This document shows positions 1-8,071 of a stretch of 64,000 nucleotides of DNA, in pieces. A model generated the notes under the pieces. The model made no database searches and was not told the origin of the DNA. It saw only the letters and a program-made list of their open reading frames with translations. A program made the position numbers and the translations under genes. This DNA is from a marine group bacterium Sva0996 bin134 (GTDB taxonomy: Bacteria; Actinomycetota; Acidimicrobiia; Acidimicrobiales; Bin134): NCBI GenBank assembly GCA_002239105.1, contig MPNQ01000007.1, positions 1-64,000 on the forward strand. Reading direction: 5' to 3'. How positions within the stretch are numbered: position 1 is the first letter of the stretch; each line of letters starts with the position of its first letter.

Positions 1-418
1 ACGTGCCGCCCGCACCCTGGCCGCCGCTCTTGCCGCCCGACAGCGCCCAGGTGGCGTTGCCCTCCGACTGCTTCTCATAGGCGACGGTCAAGACGGTGTC
101 GTACATGCCCGACTCCACCAAATTCACCGCGGAGATGGCGGTGGAGGCCCCCACTGACCCGGCGGTGTGGACCCGATGGATGGGCTTGCCGATGGCCCCC
201 AGCGCGTCGGCCAGGCTCAGCAGCGGCATCATCACCCCTTCGAGGGCGTCGGGGGCCTTGCCGATCACGATGGCATCGATGTCTTCAAAAGTGGCGCCAG
301 CGTCTTCCAAGGCTCGCAACACGGCCTCGCGCACCAAACCGTCCAGGGTCAGGTCGTCGCGGCGTCGCTTGTACTTGGTCTGGCCGATTCCCAGTACCGC
401 ACATGGTCGAGGGGCCAT
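1..418 (-). CDS. Thiolase-like / lipid-transfer protein (SCP2-thiolase family), 3' part outside the window
   Basis: The N-terminal 139 residues are present and the rest lies beyond the left edge. The protein opens with a typical thiolase first strand (AVLGIGQTKYKRRRDD), then LDGLVREAVLRALEDAG and DIDAIVIGKAPD, the pattern of the SCP2-thiolase / Ltp family. It is predicted to bind an acyl-CoA, for thiolysis or as an Ltp2-like retro-aldolase. The ATG overlaps the stop of the upstream thiolase gene as ATGA, so the two are translationally coupled. A DUF35 protein upstream is the usual partner of such enzymes. The substrate is unknown. Confidence 0.85.
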   Translation of the reverse strand, partial: MAPRPCAVLGIGQTKYKRRRDDLTLDGLVREAVLRALEDAGATFEDIDAIVIGKAPDALEGVMMPLLSLADALGAIGKPIHRVHTAGSVGASTAISAVNLVESGMYDTVLTVAYEKQSEGNATWALSGGKSGGQGAGGT

Positions 419-1485
419 CAGCTGTCTCCTTCCAAGACGCAAAGCAGGTTCTGTTGCAGGGCCGGCCCGCTGGAGGCGTGGGCCACCCCTCGGCGTCCAT
501 CGCCGTTGCGGATGCCTCGGGCCAACTCGATCACCCGAGTGAGGCCCACCGCCATGAACGGGCTGCCGGTGAGCGGCCCGCCCGACGGGTTCACCGAGGT
601 GCCGCCGTTCAACCCGAGGGCGTCCCGCAGGATGATCTCCTCGGGGCTGTAGGTCACGGTCAGCTCGGCGATGTCCACCGGTCCGTCGTGAAGGCCCACC
701 CGCTCGGCGGCAATGCGCACCGACGGCGAGTCGGTGAGATCCCGCAGGGTGGGGTGGTGCGAGTCGATGCGGTGGTCGATGCCCCGGATCCACACCGGGT
801 TGTCGCACAGCTCCCGGGCCTTGTCGGCCCGGGCGATGATCATGGCCGCGGCCCCGTCGCTGGTCGGCGGGCAGTCGTGACTGCGCAGCGGCTGCTGCAC
901 GTAGGGCTCGGCCAACAGCCCGTCCACCGACAGGTCGCCACTGAGCTGGGCGTAAGGGTTGTTCTTGGCGTTGGCATGGCTGCGGGCCACCACCTCGGCA
1001 AAATCCTGCTCGGTTGCCTTGCCCGCGGCGATCAGGGCCTGGGCTTGGAACCCGGCCTGGGTCCGGGGGTCCAGGCCTATGGGGGCGTGCACGTAAGGAT
1101 CGCTCTGGAGCGAGAAGCCTTCCCGATAGCTGCCCGGCGAGCACTTGCCCGACCCCGATACCAGCACCGTGTCGATGTCGCCCGACTGAAGACGCACGAA
1201 ACCCTCGAATAGGGCCCAGGCGCCGTCCATCTCCACATGGCTCTCATACACCGGCGGCCACGCCCCCACCGCGTCGATGTTCATGACGAAGGCGAACGGC
1301 ATCCCCGACAGGTAGTCGCAGCTCCCGGCGATGGTGAAGTCGATGTCGTGGCGGTCCATGCCCACCTGCTCGATCACCGAGTTCACGCACGGCATGATCA
1401 TGGCCGGCTCGCTGTCGTTGAAGTGGGCGTAGGACGGGGTCTGCTCGAACGCGACGATGGCTACGTCTTCGGCCAGGCTTACCAT
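418..1485 (-). CDS. Thiolase-like / lipid-transfer protein (SCP2-thiolase family)
   Basis: This 355-residue protein starts MVSLAEDVAIVAFEQTPSY and carries thiolase-superfamily features, including the C-terminal NGGTSVNPSGGPLTGSPFMA segment that resembles the glycine-rich end of SCP2 thiolases. The ATG at 1485 was chosen because it overlaps the stop of the DUF35 gene by 7 bases (ATGGTAA). The frame is open further upstream, but that part is only the antiframe of the DUF35 gene. With its downstream thiolase-like neighbour and the DUF35 protein it probably forms a heteromeric acyl-CoA enzyme, as in Ltp/ChsH2-type steroid side-chain systems. The substrate is inferred only as some acyl-CoA. Confidence 0.85.
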   Translation of the reverse strand: MVSLAEDVAIVAFEQTPSYAHFNDSEPAMIMPCVNSVIEQVGMDRHDIDFTIAGSCDYLSGMPFAFVMNIDAVGAWPPVYESHVEMDGAWALFEGFVRLQSGDIDTVLVSGSGKCSPGSYREGFSLQSDPYVHAPIGLDPRTQAGFQAQALIAAGKATEQDFAEVVARSHANAKNNPYAQLSGDLSVDGLLAEPYVQQPLRSHDCPPTSDGAAAMIIARADKARELCDNPVWIRGIDHRIDSHHPTLRDLTDSPSVRIAAERVGLHDGPVDIAELTVTYSPEEIILRDALGLNGGTSVNPSGGPLTGSPFMAVGLTRVIELARGIRNGDGRRGVAHASSGPALQQNLLCVLEGDS

Positions 1486-2474
1486 GAGTGCTCCTTGAGC
1501 TCGTCGGCGGGTACGTCGGGCTCGCCGGTGGGCTCGAACCGGGCGTACACCGTCTCGGGGATGTTGCCGTAGCGGTTGTCGATGTCTTCCACCGACCGTT
1601 CTTCGGGATCGCGCCAGATGCAGCGCATCCTCATCCCCACCCGCATCTCGTCCACCGTCATGTCGCGGATATCGATGCCGATAACCGGCTGGTCGGTCCC
1701 GTCGAACAGGATGGAGCACCGCACGTAGGGCTCGGTCTCGGTCTGGCCGTAGTACTGCACCGGGTTCAGCTCGGTGAACGCCACCACGGTGCCCACGTCG
1801 GACACTTCCACTTCGTCGGCTTCGCTCATCAGCACCCGGGACATGTTGTCGTAGCCCCGGCCGGGCACGTACACCTTGCCGGTGACCGGGCTGCGCTGGC
1901 CGATGATCTTGCCGTCCAGCAGCCCCTGGGCGAACCGGGCCCGATGGGGGTAGAGCGGCTCGGCGATGCGCAGGCCGATGAGGTGCTCGGTGATGGTCAC
2001 CGGCTCGTCGCCCTGGCCGATCACCTGCTCGGCGGCATCGGCCTCGGGCACGAAGTACACATCGGCGATGGAACCGTGGCGCTCGTCGCGGAACTGGGCC
2101 TGCACCCTCATGCCGGTGCTCATGGCCCCGGCGTCGCCCCCGGTGTCCACGGCGTGCACGAGGGCGGTATCGGCCCCGTCCAGCTTGATGAAGGCAAAGC
2201 CGAAGGGCCGGTCGAAGGGGTGCTTGGCCGACGGCTCGGCCACCCACGTCCAGTTCACCACCTCCCCGCCGGGGCCAACCTCCACGAGGTCGGGCTCCAG
2301 GGTGGCGAAGGAGTCCGGATCGAACTCCATGGGCGGGCACAGCACCTGTTCACCGCACCGCTGTCCGAGGATGCGCCCGTCGCGCAAACCGGTCAGAAAC
2401 GGACCGATTACCGGCCCGGTGGTGCGGGTATAGGGGTACTCAAGGGTGTAATCAACGTCATGCAACTGGGGCAC
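1479..2474 (-). CDS. Double DUF35 OB-fold protein (acyl-CoA-associated)
   Basis: About 331 residues containing two consecutive DUF35-like units: residues about 10-135 (GPVIGPFLTGLRDGRILGQR, then a VVNWTWVAEP strand) and about 145-320 (RFAQGLLDGKIIGQRSPVTG, then VGTVVAFTELNPVQYY). DUF35 proteins pair with SCP2-type thiolases, and two such genes follow directly. The usual four-cysteine zinc ribbon is not complete in either unit. The start is uncertain: no ATG with a good ribosome site precedes the conserved LHDVDYTLEYPY segment, so the GTG at 2474 is used; TTG codons at 2462 and 2516 are alternatives. Confidence 0.75.
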   Translation of the reverse strand: MPQLHDVDYTLEYPYTRTTGPVIGPFLTGLRDGRILGQRCGEQVLCPPMEFDPDSFATLEPDLVEVGPGGEVVNWTWVAEPSAKHPFDRPFGFAFIKLDGADTALVHAVDTGGDAGAMSTGMRVQAQFRDERHGSIADVYFVPEADAAEQVIGQGDEPVTITEHLIGLRIAEPLYPHRARFAQGLLDGKIIGQRSPVTGKVYVPGRGYDNMSRVLMSEADEVEVSDVGTVVAFTELNPVQYYGQTETEPYVRCSILFDGTDQPVIGIDIRDMTVDEMRVGMRMRCIWRDPEERSVEDIDNRYGNIPETVYARFEPTGEPDVPADELKEHSW

Positions 2475-2552
2475 GGCGGCAAGTTCACCACACCCCAACA
2501 GCCGCCCCCAAAGCAAACCGCCTCAACCGGGAAGGGATCAGGCCAAAGGGGA

Positions 2553-3680
2553 TCAGGCTAGTGAGCCGAAATAGTCCACCACGTCATCGATGTACAGGTC
2601 GGGGGCTTCCAGGGAGGCGAAGTGGCCGCCACGGGGCATCTCGGTCCAACGGACGATGTTGTACCAGTACTCCACCCACGGCCGGGCTGGACGGATGCCG
2701 TCGCCGGGGAAGCGGGCATAGGCAGTGGGCACCTCCACCTGGCGGTCGGGGGCCGAGGAACCCCGCCCGCCCACCCGGGTCTCGTAGTACAGCCGGTTGG
2801 CCGAGGCGATGGTGCCGGTCACCCAGTACACCATCACGTTGGTGAGCAGCTCGTCCTTGGTGAAGCTGGCCTCTATGTCGTTGTCGGGGCCGATATCGCT
2901 CCACACCAGAAACTTCTCGATGATCCAGGCGGCCAGCCCGGCTGGGGAGTCGTTCAGCCCCACCGACAGCGACTGCGGGCGGGTGGCCTGCTGTTCCCGG
3001 TAGCCCCGCTCTACCCGGTTGCGGGCCCCGCCCTCGGCCCTATCGGCCTTCTCCTCGTCGGTGAGGTCGCGTACCGCTCCTGGAGGGGGCTCGGGAGCGA
3101 TGGCCAAGTTCAGATGAATGCCCACCAGCCGCTCGGGGGCTTGCAGGGCCATCTGGGCGGTCACCATCGCCCCCCAGTCCCCGCCCTGGGCGCCAAACCG
3201 CTCATAGCCCAAGCGGCCCATCAGCTCCAGTGAGGCCGCCGCCATGCGCCGGGGCGTCCAGCCCACCTCTGACGTGGGGCCGGAGAAGCCGTAGCCGGGC
3301 AGCGACGGGCACACCACGTGGAAATGCTCCCGAAGCGGCTCGATTACCTTGGCGAACTCGGTGATCGACCCCGGCCACCCGTGGTGGATGACCAGAGCCA
3401 AGGCATCGGGATTGCGGCTGCGGGCATGGATGAAGTGCAGCCTCTGGTTGTCGATGGTGGTGGTGTACTGGGGAAATAGGTTCAACTGGGCCTCGACAGC
3501 CCGCCAGTCGTAGTCGTGGCGCCAGTAGCGGCACAGCTCCCTGAGGTAGTCCAGATCGGTGCCCTCGTCCCATCCGGCGCCGGGCAGAGGATCGAACCAC
3601 CGGGTTGCGTCCAAGCGGCGGTGCAGGTCGTCGAGCACCTCATCGGGCACCTCGATGGCGAACGGATCCACGGCGGTCAT
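2553..3680 (-). CDS. Epoxide hydrolase (EHN-domain, alpha/beta-hydrolase fold)
   Basis: This 375-residue protein has an N-terminal EHN segment (FAIEVPDEVLDDLHRRL) and an alpha/beta-hydrolase core. Visible catalytic features are the oxyanion HGWPGS motif, the nucleophile Asp in GGDWGAMV, a lid tyrosine in RLYYETRV, and the C-terminal His in RGGHFASLEAPD. It should open an epoxide to a diol in the cytoplasm. The ATG at 3680 follows the GGGGGGAG ribosome site and lies 16 bases after the SDR stop; an upstream in-frame extension overlaps the SDR gene and was dropped. The natural substrate is unknown, but the cluster points to xenobiotic, terpenoid or lipid breakdown. Confidence 0.9.
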   Translation of the reverse strand: MTAVDPFAIEVPDEVLDDLHRRLDATRWFDPLPGAGWDEGTDLDYLRELCRYWRHDYDWRAVEAQLNLFPQYTTTIDNQRLHFIHARSRNPDALALVIHHGWPGSITEFAKVIEPLREHFHVVCPSLPGYGFSGPTSEVGWTPRRMAAASLELMGRLGYERFGAQGGDWGAMVTAQMALQAPERLVGIHLNLAIAPEPPPGAVRDLTDEEKADRAEGGARNRVERGYREQQATRPQSLSVGLNDSPAGLAAWIIEKFLVWSDIGPDNDIEASFTKDELLTNVMVYWVTGTIASANRLYYETRVGGRGSSAPDRQVEVPTAYARFPGDGIRPARPWVEYWYNIVRWTEMPRGGHFASLEAPDLYIDDVVDYFGSLA

Positions 3681-3696
3681 CAATCGCTCCCCCCCG

Positions 3697-4551
3697 CTAG
3701 CCAGTGCGGTCGTGGAGGGGGCCGGCGGGCAAGCGGCCATCGATGTCGGTGAATCCATAGGCATCGGCCATGTCTCGGGCCGAAACCGCTTGGCCGGTGT
3801 AGCGGGACCGATCGGCGTCGATAGCCAGGGCAGTCACCGCCCGGCCGGTGAACCGGGGCGACTCGGCCGCCGACAGGTCCAGGCTCGGCGGCAGTTCAAC
3901 CCCAGAGTCGACGGCCACGTCGATGCGCTCGGTGCGCACGAACCCCGGCCACACCGAAACCATCGACACCCCGGTATCCCGGAGCTCGCGGGCACAGTCG
4001 GCGGTCATGCGGTCGAGGGCGCACTTGCCCACCCCGTAGGCCACGTGCCAGGCGTATTCGACCGCCCCCGAAGAGCTGACGTTGGCGATCAACCCGTCGC
4101 CTCGGTCGATCATCACCGGGGCGGCCAGCACCGAGGCCACATAGGCCGAGCGGGTGCCCACGTCCATCATGTCGTCCCAGTTGGAGATGGGCACCTCCCA
4201 GAAGGGCAGCATGGCGGTCAGCTCGTCGGGAATGGCGAAGGCATTGTTCACCAACACGTCCAAGCGGCCGTGTTCCGCGGCAATCTGGTCGAACACCGCC
4301 CGCACGGCGTCATCGTCGCGGTGGTCGCAGGCCACGGCCACCGCGGTGCCTCCCGCGGCGGCAATCTCCTCCGCAGTGGCCCCCACCGTGCCCGGCAGCG
4401 GGTGCTGGCCGGCACCGGTGGTGCGACCGGTGACATAGACCGCGGCCCCCGCGGCGGCCAGCTCCAGGGCACAGCCCTTGCCGATGCCCCTACTGGCTCC
4501 GGTGACCAAGGCCACTTTGCCAGCCAGGGGTGATCCTTCGAACAAACTCAT
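3697..4551 (-). CDS. Short-chain dehydrogenase/reductase (SDR)
   Basis: This 284-residue classical SDR has the cofactor motif TGASRGIG near residues 18-25, a conserved NNAF motif near residue 100, and catalytic Ser in NVSSSG followed by Tyr-x3-Lys in YGVGK. It oxidises or reduces an alcohol/ketone with NAD(P). Its ATG overlaps the stop of the cyclase-family gene (ATGA), and the epoxide hydrolase follows within 16 bases, so all belong to one transcript. The sequence from the first strand resembles DHRS1-like SDRs. The substrate cannot be read from the sequence. Confidence 0.92.
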   Translation of the reverse strand: MSLFEGSPLAGKVALVTGASRGIGKGCALELAAAGAAVYVTGRTTGAGQHPLPGTVGATAEEIAAAGGTAVAVACDHRDDDAVRAVFDQIAAEHGRLDVLVNNAFAIPDELTAMLPFWEVPISNWDDMMDVGTRSAYVASVLAAPVMIDRGDGLIANVSSSGAVEYAWHVAYGVGKCALDRMTADCARELRDTGVSMVSVWPGFVRTERIDVAVDSGVELPPSLDLSAAESPRFTGRAVTALAIDADRSRYTGQAVSARDMADAYGFTDIDGRLPAGPLHDRTG

Positions 4552-5588
4552 AGTGCCTCCTCAGGCGGGTTGGCAATGGCCATGGGGGGCGACGAGCACG
4601 ACGTTGACCCCTGGGCCCGGAACGGAGAGTGGCAGAACACGAATCGGTCCACTCCGGCGGCGGCGACCTCCTCGCAGCTCAGCGACTCGCCCAAATGGAT
4701 GCCCTCCTTCACCAGCATGAGCTGGTGGCCGGCCGACATCCACCCCTCGGTGGCCTCGACATCGAGAACCCCCCACATCCAGCTGTCGGTGGACACCAGC
4801 GCCGGGCGGTGGGAGGCCAGCCACTTGTTCTCGGCGATCCACGGACCGGGCGACCCGGCGAGGAACCGCTCGGGGTCTTCGCGGGTGAGGCTGATCCACC
4901 CGGTACGCAGGCACAGGGCGTCGCCCGGCTCGGGAGCGGGCAGGCCCTGGCGCTCGCAGGCCCCCTCCATCTGCTCGACGGTGATGCGGTGGCGGTCCAT
5001 GAGCCGGGGCAGCCCGGCCTGATTCGCCTCCACATCACCGGTGGTGGCGGCCACCTGGGCGGCTACGTCGATCATCAGGCCCCGGGTGAGCAGGGGCGCC
5101 CCCCACGAGGGCACGTCCATGGCGGTCACCCCCTCGGTGCGAGCCAGATCGGTTCCCCGGTGGCCGTTGTAGAAGGTGCCGTCAACGGCGGCGTGGGTGA
5201 ATCCGTTGATCTTGGTGCTCATGTTGAAGGTGTACGACACCCGCTCCTCGGAGTAGCTCATCTTGGACGCCCCCCTCCCCTCGGTGCCGCCGACGATCTC
5301 CCCCTCGAACCCCTCGCCGGGCTCGTACCCCGAAATGACCAGCCGCTGGGCGAACTCCCGAGTGCCATAGGCGGGATAGCCGGGCCAGATGCCGTCACCC
5401 ATCGAATAGGTGCGGATCGGCCTGGCGAGGTCGAGCATCCCCAGGGCGTCGGCCCGCTTCTGCTCGGTCACCTCGTTATAGGTGCCCAGCACATCGTCGG
5501 ACCCGTACCGACTGGGCGCCCACGCCCCGCCGACCACCGCCTCTACGTCGAACTTCGAATCGTCGAACATCTCGTCGTCAAACTTCAC
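4548..5588 (-). CDS. Cyclase family protein (kynurenine formamidase-like fold)
   Basis: This 346-residue protein of the cyclase/KynB-like metal hydrolase superfamily starts at a GTG. The region around residues 130-150 (INGFTHAAVDGTFYNGHRG) aligns with the family HxGTHxDxxxH metal motif, but the GTH is altered to FTH and the spacing differs, so activity may be changed. C-terminal DALCLRTGWISL and FVFCHSPFRAQG blocks also match the family. It is coupled to the downstream SDR gene by a 4-base overlap. Its role is probably hydrolysis of an amide, lactone or cyclic intermediate in the local catabolic route. Confidence 0.8.
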   Translation of the reverse strand: MKFDDEMFDDSKFDVEAVVGGAWAPSRYGSDDVLGTYNEVTEQKRADALGMLDLARPIRTYSMGDGIWPGYPAYGTREFAQRLVISGYEPGEGFEGEIVGGTEGRGASKMSYSEERVSYTFNMSTKINGFTHAAVDGTFYNGHRGTDLARTEGVTAMDVPSWGAPLLTRGLMIDVAAQVAATTGDVEANQAGLPRLMDRHRITVEQMEGACERQGLPAPEPGDALCLRTGWISLTREDPERFLAGSPGPWIAENKWLASHRPALVSTDSWMWGVLDVEATEGWMSAGHQLMLVKEGIHLGESLSCEEVAAAGVDRFVFCHSPFRAQGSTSCSSPPMAIANPPEEAL

Positions 5589-5630
5589 TGGCGCAGCCTA
5601 GCCAGCCACGGTGGGCGTGCTCAGAAGCGC

Positions 5631-6452
5631 TCAGGCGGGGGCGGCCACGGTGAGGCGGGCCATCTCGCGGCGTTGGGGGTAGTGGTCGGCTACCGCGAAG
5701 TGCTGAGTGCAGCGCTCGTCCCACAAGATCACGTCGCCCTCGGCCCATTCGTAGCGGATGGTGTAGTTGGGCTGGGTGGCGTGCTCGTAGAGATAGTCCA
5801 GCAAAGCGTCGCTCTCGGCCCGGTCGAACCCCACCAGGTGGCTGGTGAAGTTCTTGTTCACGTTGAGATGGCGGCGGCCCGTGTCGGGGTGAGCAGCGAT
5901 CACCGGGCGCTCAGTTCCGGGGAACTGCTCCCGAGTGCGGTCCACCAACTCAGCCCCGGCCTTGGAGATGAACGACTGGCCCGGTCCCATGTCGTGCCAC
6001 GCGGTCAGGCCCTCAAGCCGCTCCCGCAGGGTCTCCGACAGCCCGTCGTAGGCGGCGTACATGCTGGCGAAGATGGTGTCGCCGCCCCGGACCGGCATCT
6101 CAATGGCCCGCAGACTCCCCACAATGGGGGCGTCAGGGTCCCAGGTGACATCGGTGTGCCACTTATCCTGGTAGGGCGGGCGATCCTCGTCGTCCACGAT
6201 GCGCTCCACCTTGGCGTCGGTGGCGCCGGCCGTCCGTCCGATGGGGTGGATGTAGGGCCGGCCCCACGACGACAGCAGATCCATCTGATGGTCGTCCTCG
6301 ATGGACTGCCCGGGAAACACCAGCACCAGATGCTCCAGCAGCAGCTCGTACAGATCCTTCCGCTCGCCGTCGCCCAGCGGCCCCCGCAAGTCGATGTCTC
6401 GCACCCGGGTGCCGAACACCCCGCCGATCGGCTCCACCATCCATTCAGCCAT
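5631..6452 (-). CDS. TauD/TfdA-family Fe(II)/2-oxoglutarate dioxygenase
   Basis: This 273-residue protein has the length and motifs of TauD/TfdA enzymes. The HxD iron ligands are in KWHTDVTWDPD, the distal His in CTQHFAVADHY, and the 2-oxoglutarate-binding Arg in RREMARLTV near the C-terminus. It hydroxylates a substrate using O2 and 2-oxoglutarate, often releasing sulfite or cleaving an ether. It lies 42 bases upstream of the cyclase gene and 10 bases downstream of a GPP34-like gene on the same strand. The substrate is unknown; taurine-type sulfonates are only one option. Confidence 0.9.
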   Translation of the reverse strand: MAEWMVEPIGGVFGTRVRDIDLRGPLGDGERKDLYELLLEHLVLVFPGQSIEDDHQMDLLSSWGRPYIHPIGRTAGATDAKVERIVDDEDRPPYQDKWHTDVTWDPDAPIVGSLRAIEMPVRGGDTIFASMYAAYDGLSETLRERLEGLTAWHDMGPGQSFISKAGAELVDRTREQFPGTERPVIAAHPDTGRRHLNVNKNFTSHLVGFDRAESDALLDYLYEHATQPNYTIRYEWAEGDVILWDERCTQHFAVADHYPQRREMARLTVAAPA

Positions 6453-6462
6453 GGTGGTCTCC

Positions 6463-7119
6463 CTAGAAAAAGCCGCGGCCTTGAACGGCGGCGTTGGCCA
6501 GCCACATCTCGAAATCCTGGATCGACTGGGTCATGGCTTGGCCGATGAGGTCCAGCTTGCGCACCTGCTCGATGCGGGTCGAGGCTTGCTCCAACTCCCG
6601 CTTCGAGAGCAGCTCGGTGAAGATGCCACAGGCGTGGGCCAGACAGATGATCACCACGTCGCGGGGACTGGGGATCTCGTTGCTGAACAACACCCCCATG
6701 ATCCGCAGCTTCACCTCCCGCTCGGCGTGGCCATCGATCATCGGGTAGCGGCGGGACCGGAACACCCACAAGAAGCGGTCGTCCTCACGCTCGAGAATGC
6801 CCTGCTCCACCAGACGGTCCAGCGCCTGCTCCCGGATCTCCGGCGCCTGCCGAGAGATCTGCTCCACCCAGTGGCGGGAGTCGCTCTCCTCGCCCTCGGC
6901 GATCATGGCCAAGGTCGGATCGAGCAGGCTGTCGCCCACCGGGGTGGCGTCGACCAGCATCAAATGCTCTAAGTCGGTGTCGATCCGGTTCTCCATGGCC
7001 AGCTCCATCAGCACCGCGCCGGCGACGGCCCGGTCCATGGACGCCTGGGGAACATTGACGAACTTCCCGTCGTCATCGCGCAACAACAAGAGGATGATCT
7101 CCTCGACGAATCTCAGCAT
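6463..7119 (-). CDS. GPP34 (GOLPH3/Vps74-like) family protein
   Basis: This 218-residue protein starts LRFVEEIILLLLRDDDGKF, the typical opening of the GPP34 family, followed by the helical repeat pattern and the conserved MIDGHAEREVKLRIMGVLF segment. In eukaryotes the family (GOLPH3/Vps74) binds phosphatidylinositol-4-phosphate at the Golgi. Actinobacteria carry many copies of unknown role, probably peripheral membrane proteins. Four bases separate it from the upstream luciferase-like gene, so it is cotranscribed with it. No enzymatic motif is visible. Confidence 0.85.
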   Translation of the reverse strand: MLRFVEEIILLLLRDDDGKFVNVPQASMDRAVAGAVLMELAMENRIDTDLEHLMLVDATPVGDSLLDPTLAMIAEGEESDSRHWVEQISRQAPEIREQALDRLVEQGILEREDDRFLWVFRSRRYPMIDGHAEREVKLRIMGVLFSNEIPSPRDVVIICLAHACGIFTELLSKRELEQASTRIEQVRKLDLIGQAMTQSIQDFEMWLANAAVQGRGFF

Positions 7120-7123
7120 GGTG

Positions 7124-8038
7124 CTAACGATAGGCGATGATCTCTTCGCTGTATTGGTGGAGGGCTTCGATTATCTGCGAACGGGTATCGCCGGCGATAG
7201 GAGCGGACATCCCGGTAACGCCGATCGAAGCCTGGGCGGCGATGTTCTCCCGGTGGCGATCAGCGTTCCAGCTCGGCGTGCCCACCACGCCGCCTTCGAG
7301 GTCCATGTACTTGATGTCGATGGGCTCGGTACGCCCCACCGACGCGGCGTGATCGTGCATGTAGGCGATCATTTCGGCCAGCTCATCCAGGGTTTCCAGG
7401 TGGGCAGACCGGCGGCGGGCGGCCAGCGAGGCCGGGTTGGGCATGGGCATCCATCCCTGGGCCCTCTCGGCCACCCGGCGGCGGGACAGCTTGGAATTGC
7501 CCCCGATCCACACTGGCACCGGCGACTGCACCGGTGTGGGAAGACCGGTACTGTCGGCGATAGAGAAGTTGAGCCCCTGGTAGTTCACCGTCTCGCCGCT
7601 CCAGATGAGGCGCATCACCTCCAGGCTCTCGTCGAACAGGGCATTGCGCTGCTCGAAGTCCACCCCCACCGCCTCGAACTCCGAGTTGAGATATCCCACA
7701 CCAGCCCCGAGGATCACCCGGCCTCCGCTGAGGCGGTCCAGCGTGGCCACCGTCTTGGCCAAGATGGCCGGGTTGCGATACGGCAGCGGCGTCAGGTTGG
7801 TGAGCAGCCGCAGCCGGGTAGTGACCCCCGCAGCCACCGCAAGTGCCACAAAGGGATCTAGGGCGTCATGGCCCCCGCTGGCCAGCCAGGGGTCGCTGGG
7901 AAGCGGATGCTCGGTCAGCGAGCAGGAGTCGAACCCGGCCGCCTCGGCCGCCCGAGCGAACTCGGAAACGGCCGAGGCGGTTAGGAATTCGGGGTTCTGC
8001 GGATGGGCCATCAGGGGAAAGCCGAAACTGAATTTCAC
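7124..8038 (-). CDS. LLM-class (probable F420-dependent) oxidoreductase
   Basis: This 304-residue TIM-barrel protein of the luciferase-like monooxygenase superfamily starts at a GTG. Family blocks seen are FARAAEAAGFDSCSLTEHPLP, RLRLLTNLTPLPYRNPAIL, LDRLSGGRVILGAGVGYL and PVPVWIGGNSKLSRRRVAE. In actinobacteria such proteins mostly use coenzyme F420, which is an inference here. It sits at the distal end of the ten-gene run with the ABC importer and pyrimidine-type catabolic enzymes. It could act as a monooxygenase or as a hydride-transferring reductase. Confidence 0.88.
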   Translation of the reverse strand: MKFSFGFPLMAHPQNPEFLTASAVSEFARAAEAAGFDSCSLTEHPLPSDPWLASGGHDALDPFVALAVAAGVTTRLRLLTNLTPLPYRNPAILAKTVATLDRLSGGRVILGAGVGYLNSEFEAVGVDFEQRNALFDESLEVMRLIWSGETVNYQGLNFSIADSTGLPTPVQSPVPVWIGGNSKLSRRRVAERAQGWMPMPNPASLAARRRSAHLETLDELAEMIAYMHDHAASVGRTEPIDIKYMDLEGGVVGTPSWNADRHRENIAAQASIGVTGMSAPIAGDTRSQIIEALHQYSEEIIAYR

Positions 8039-8071
8039 TCCCCCAGTCTTCTCGATGGCCCGGTCAGTTGA

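Noticed and set aside
1486-2340. N-terminal extension of the second thiolase-like gene
   Set aside because: The open frame continues upstream, but that stretch is the +1 frame of the DUF35 gene, full of Arg/Ala/Gly runs; the coupled ATG at 1485 gives the family N-terminus.
4629-6548. A 639-codon open frame on the plus strand opposite cyclase and TauD genes
   Set aside because: It is a GC-skew artefact; the opposite strand has intact catalytic motifs and ribosome sites.
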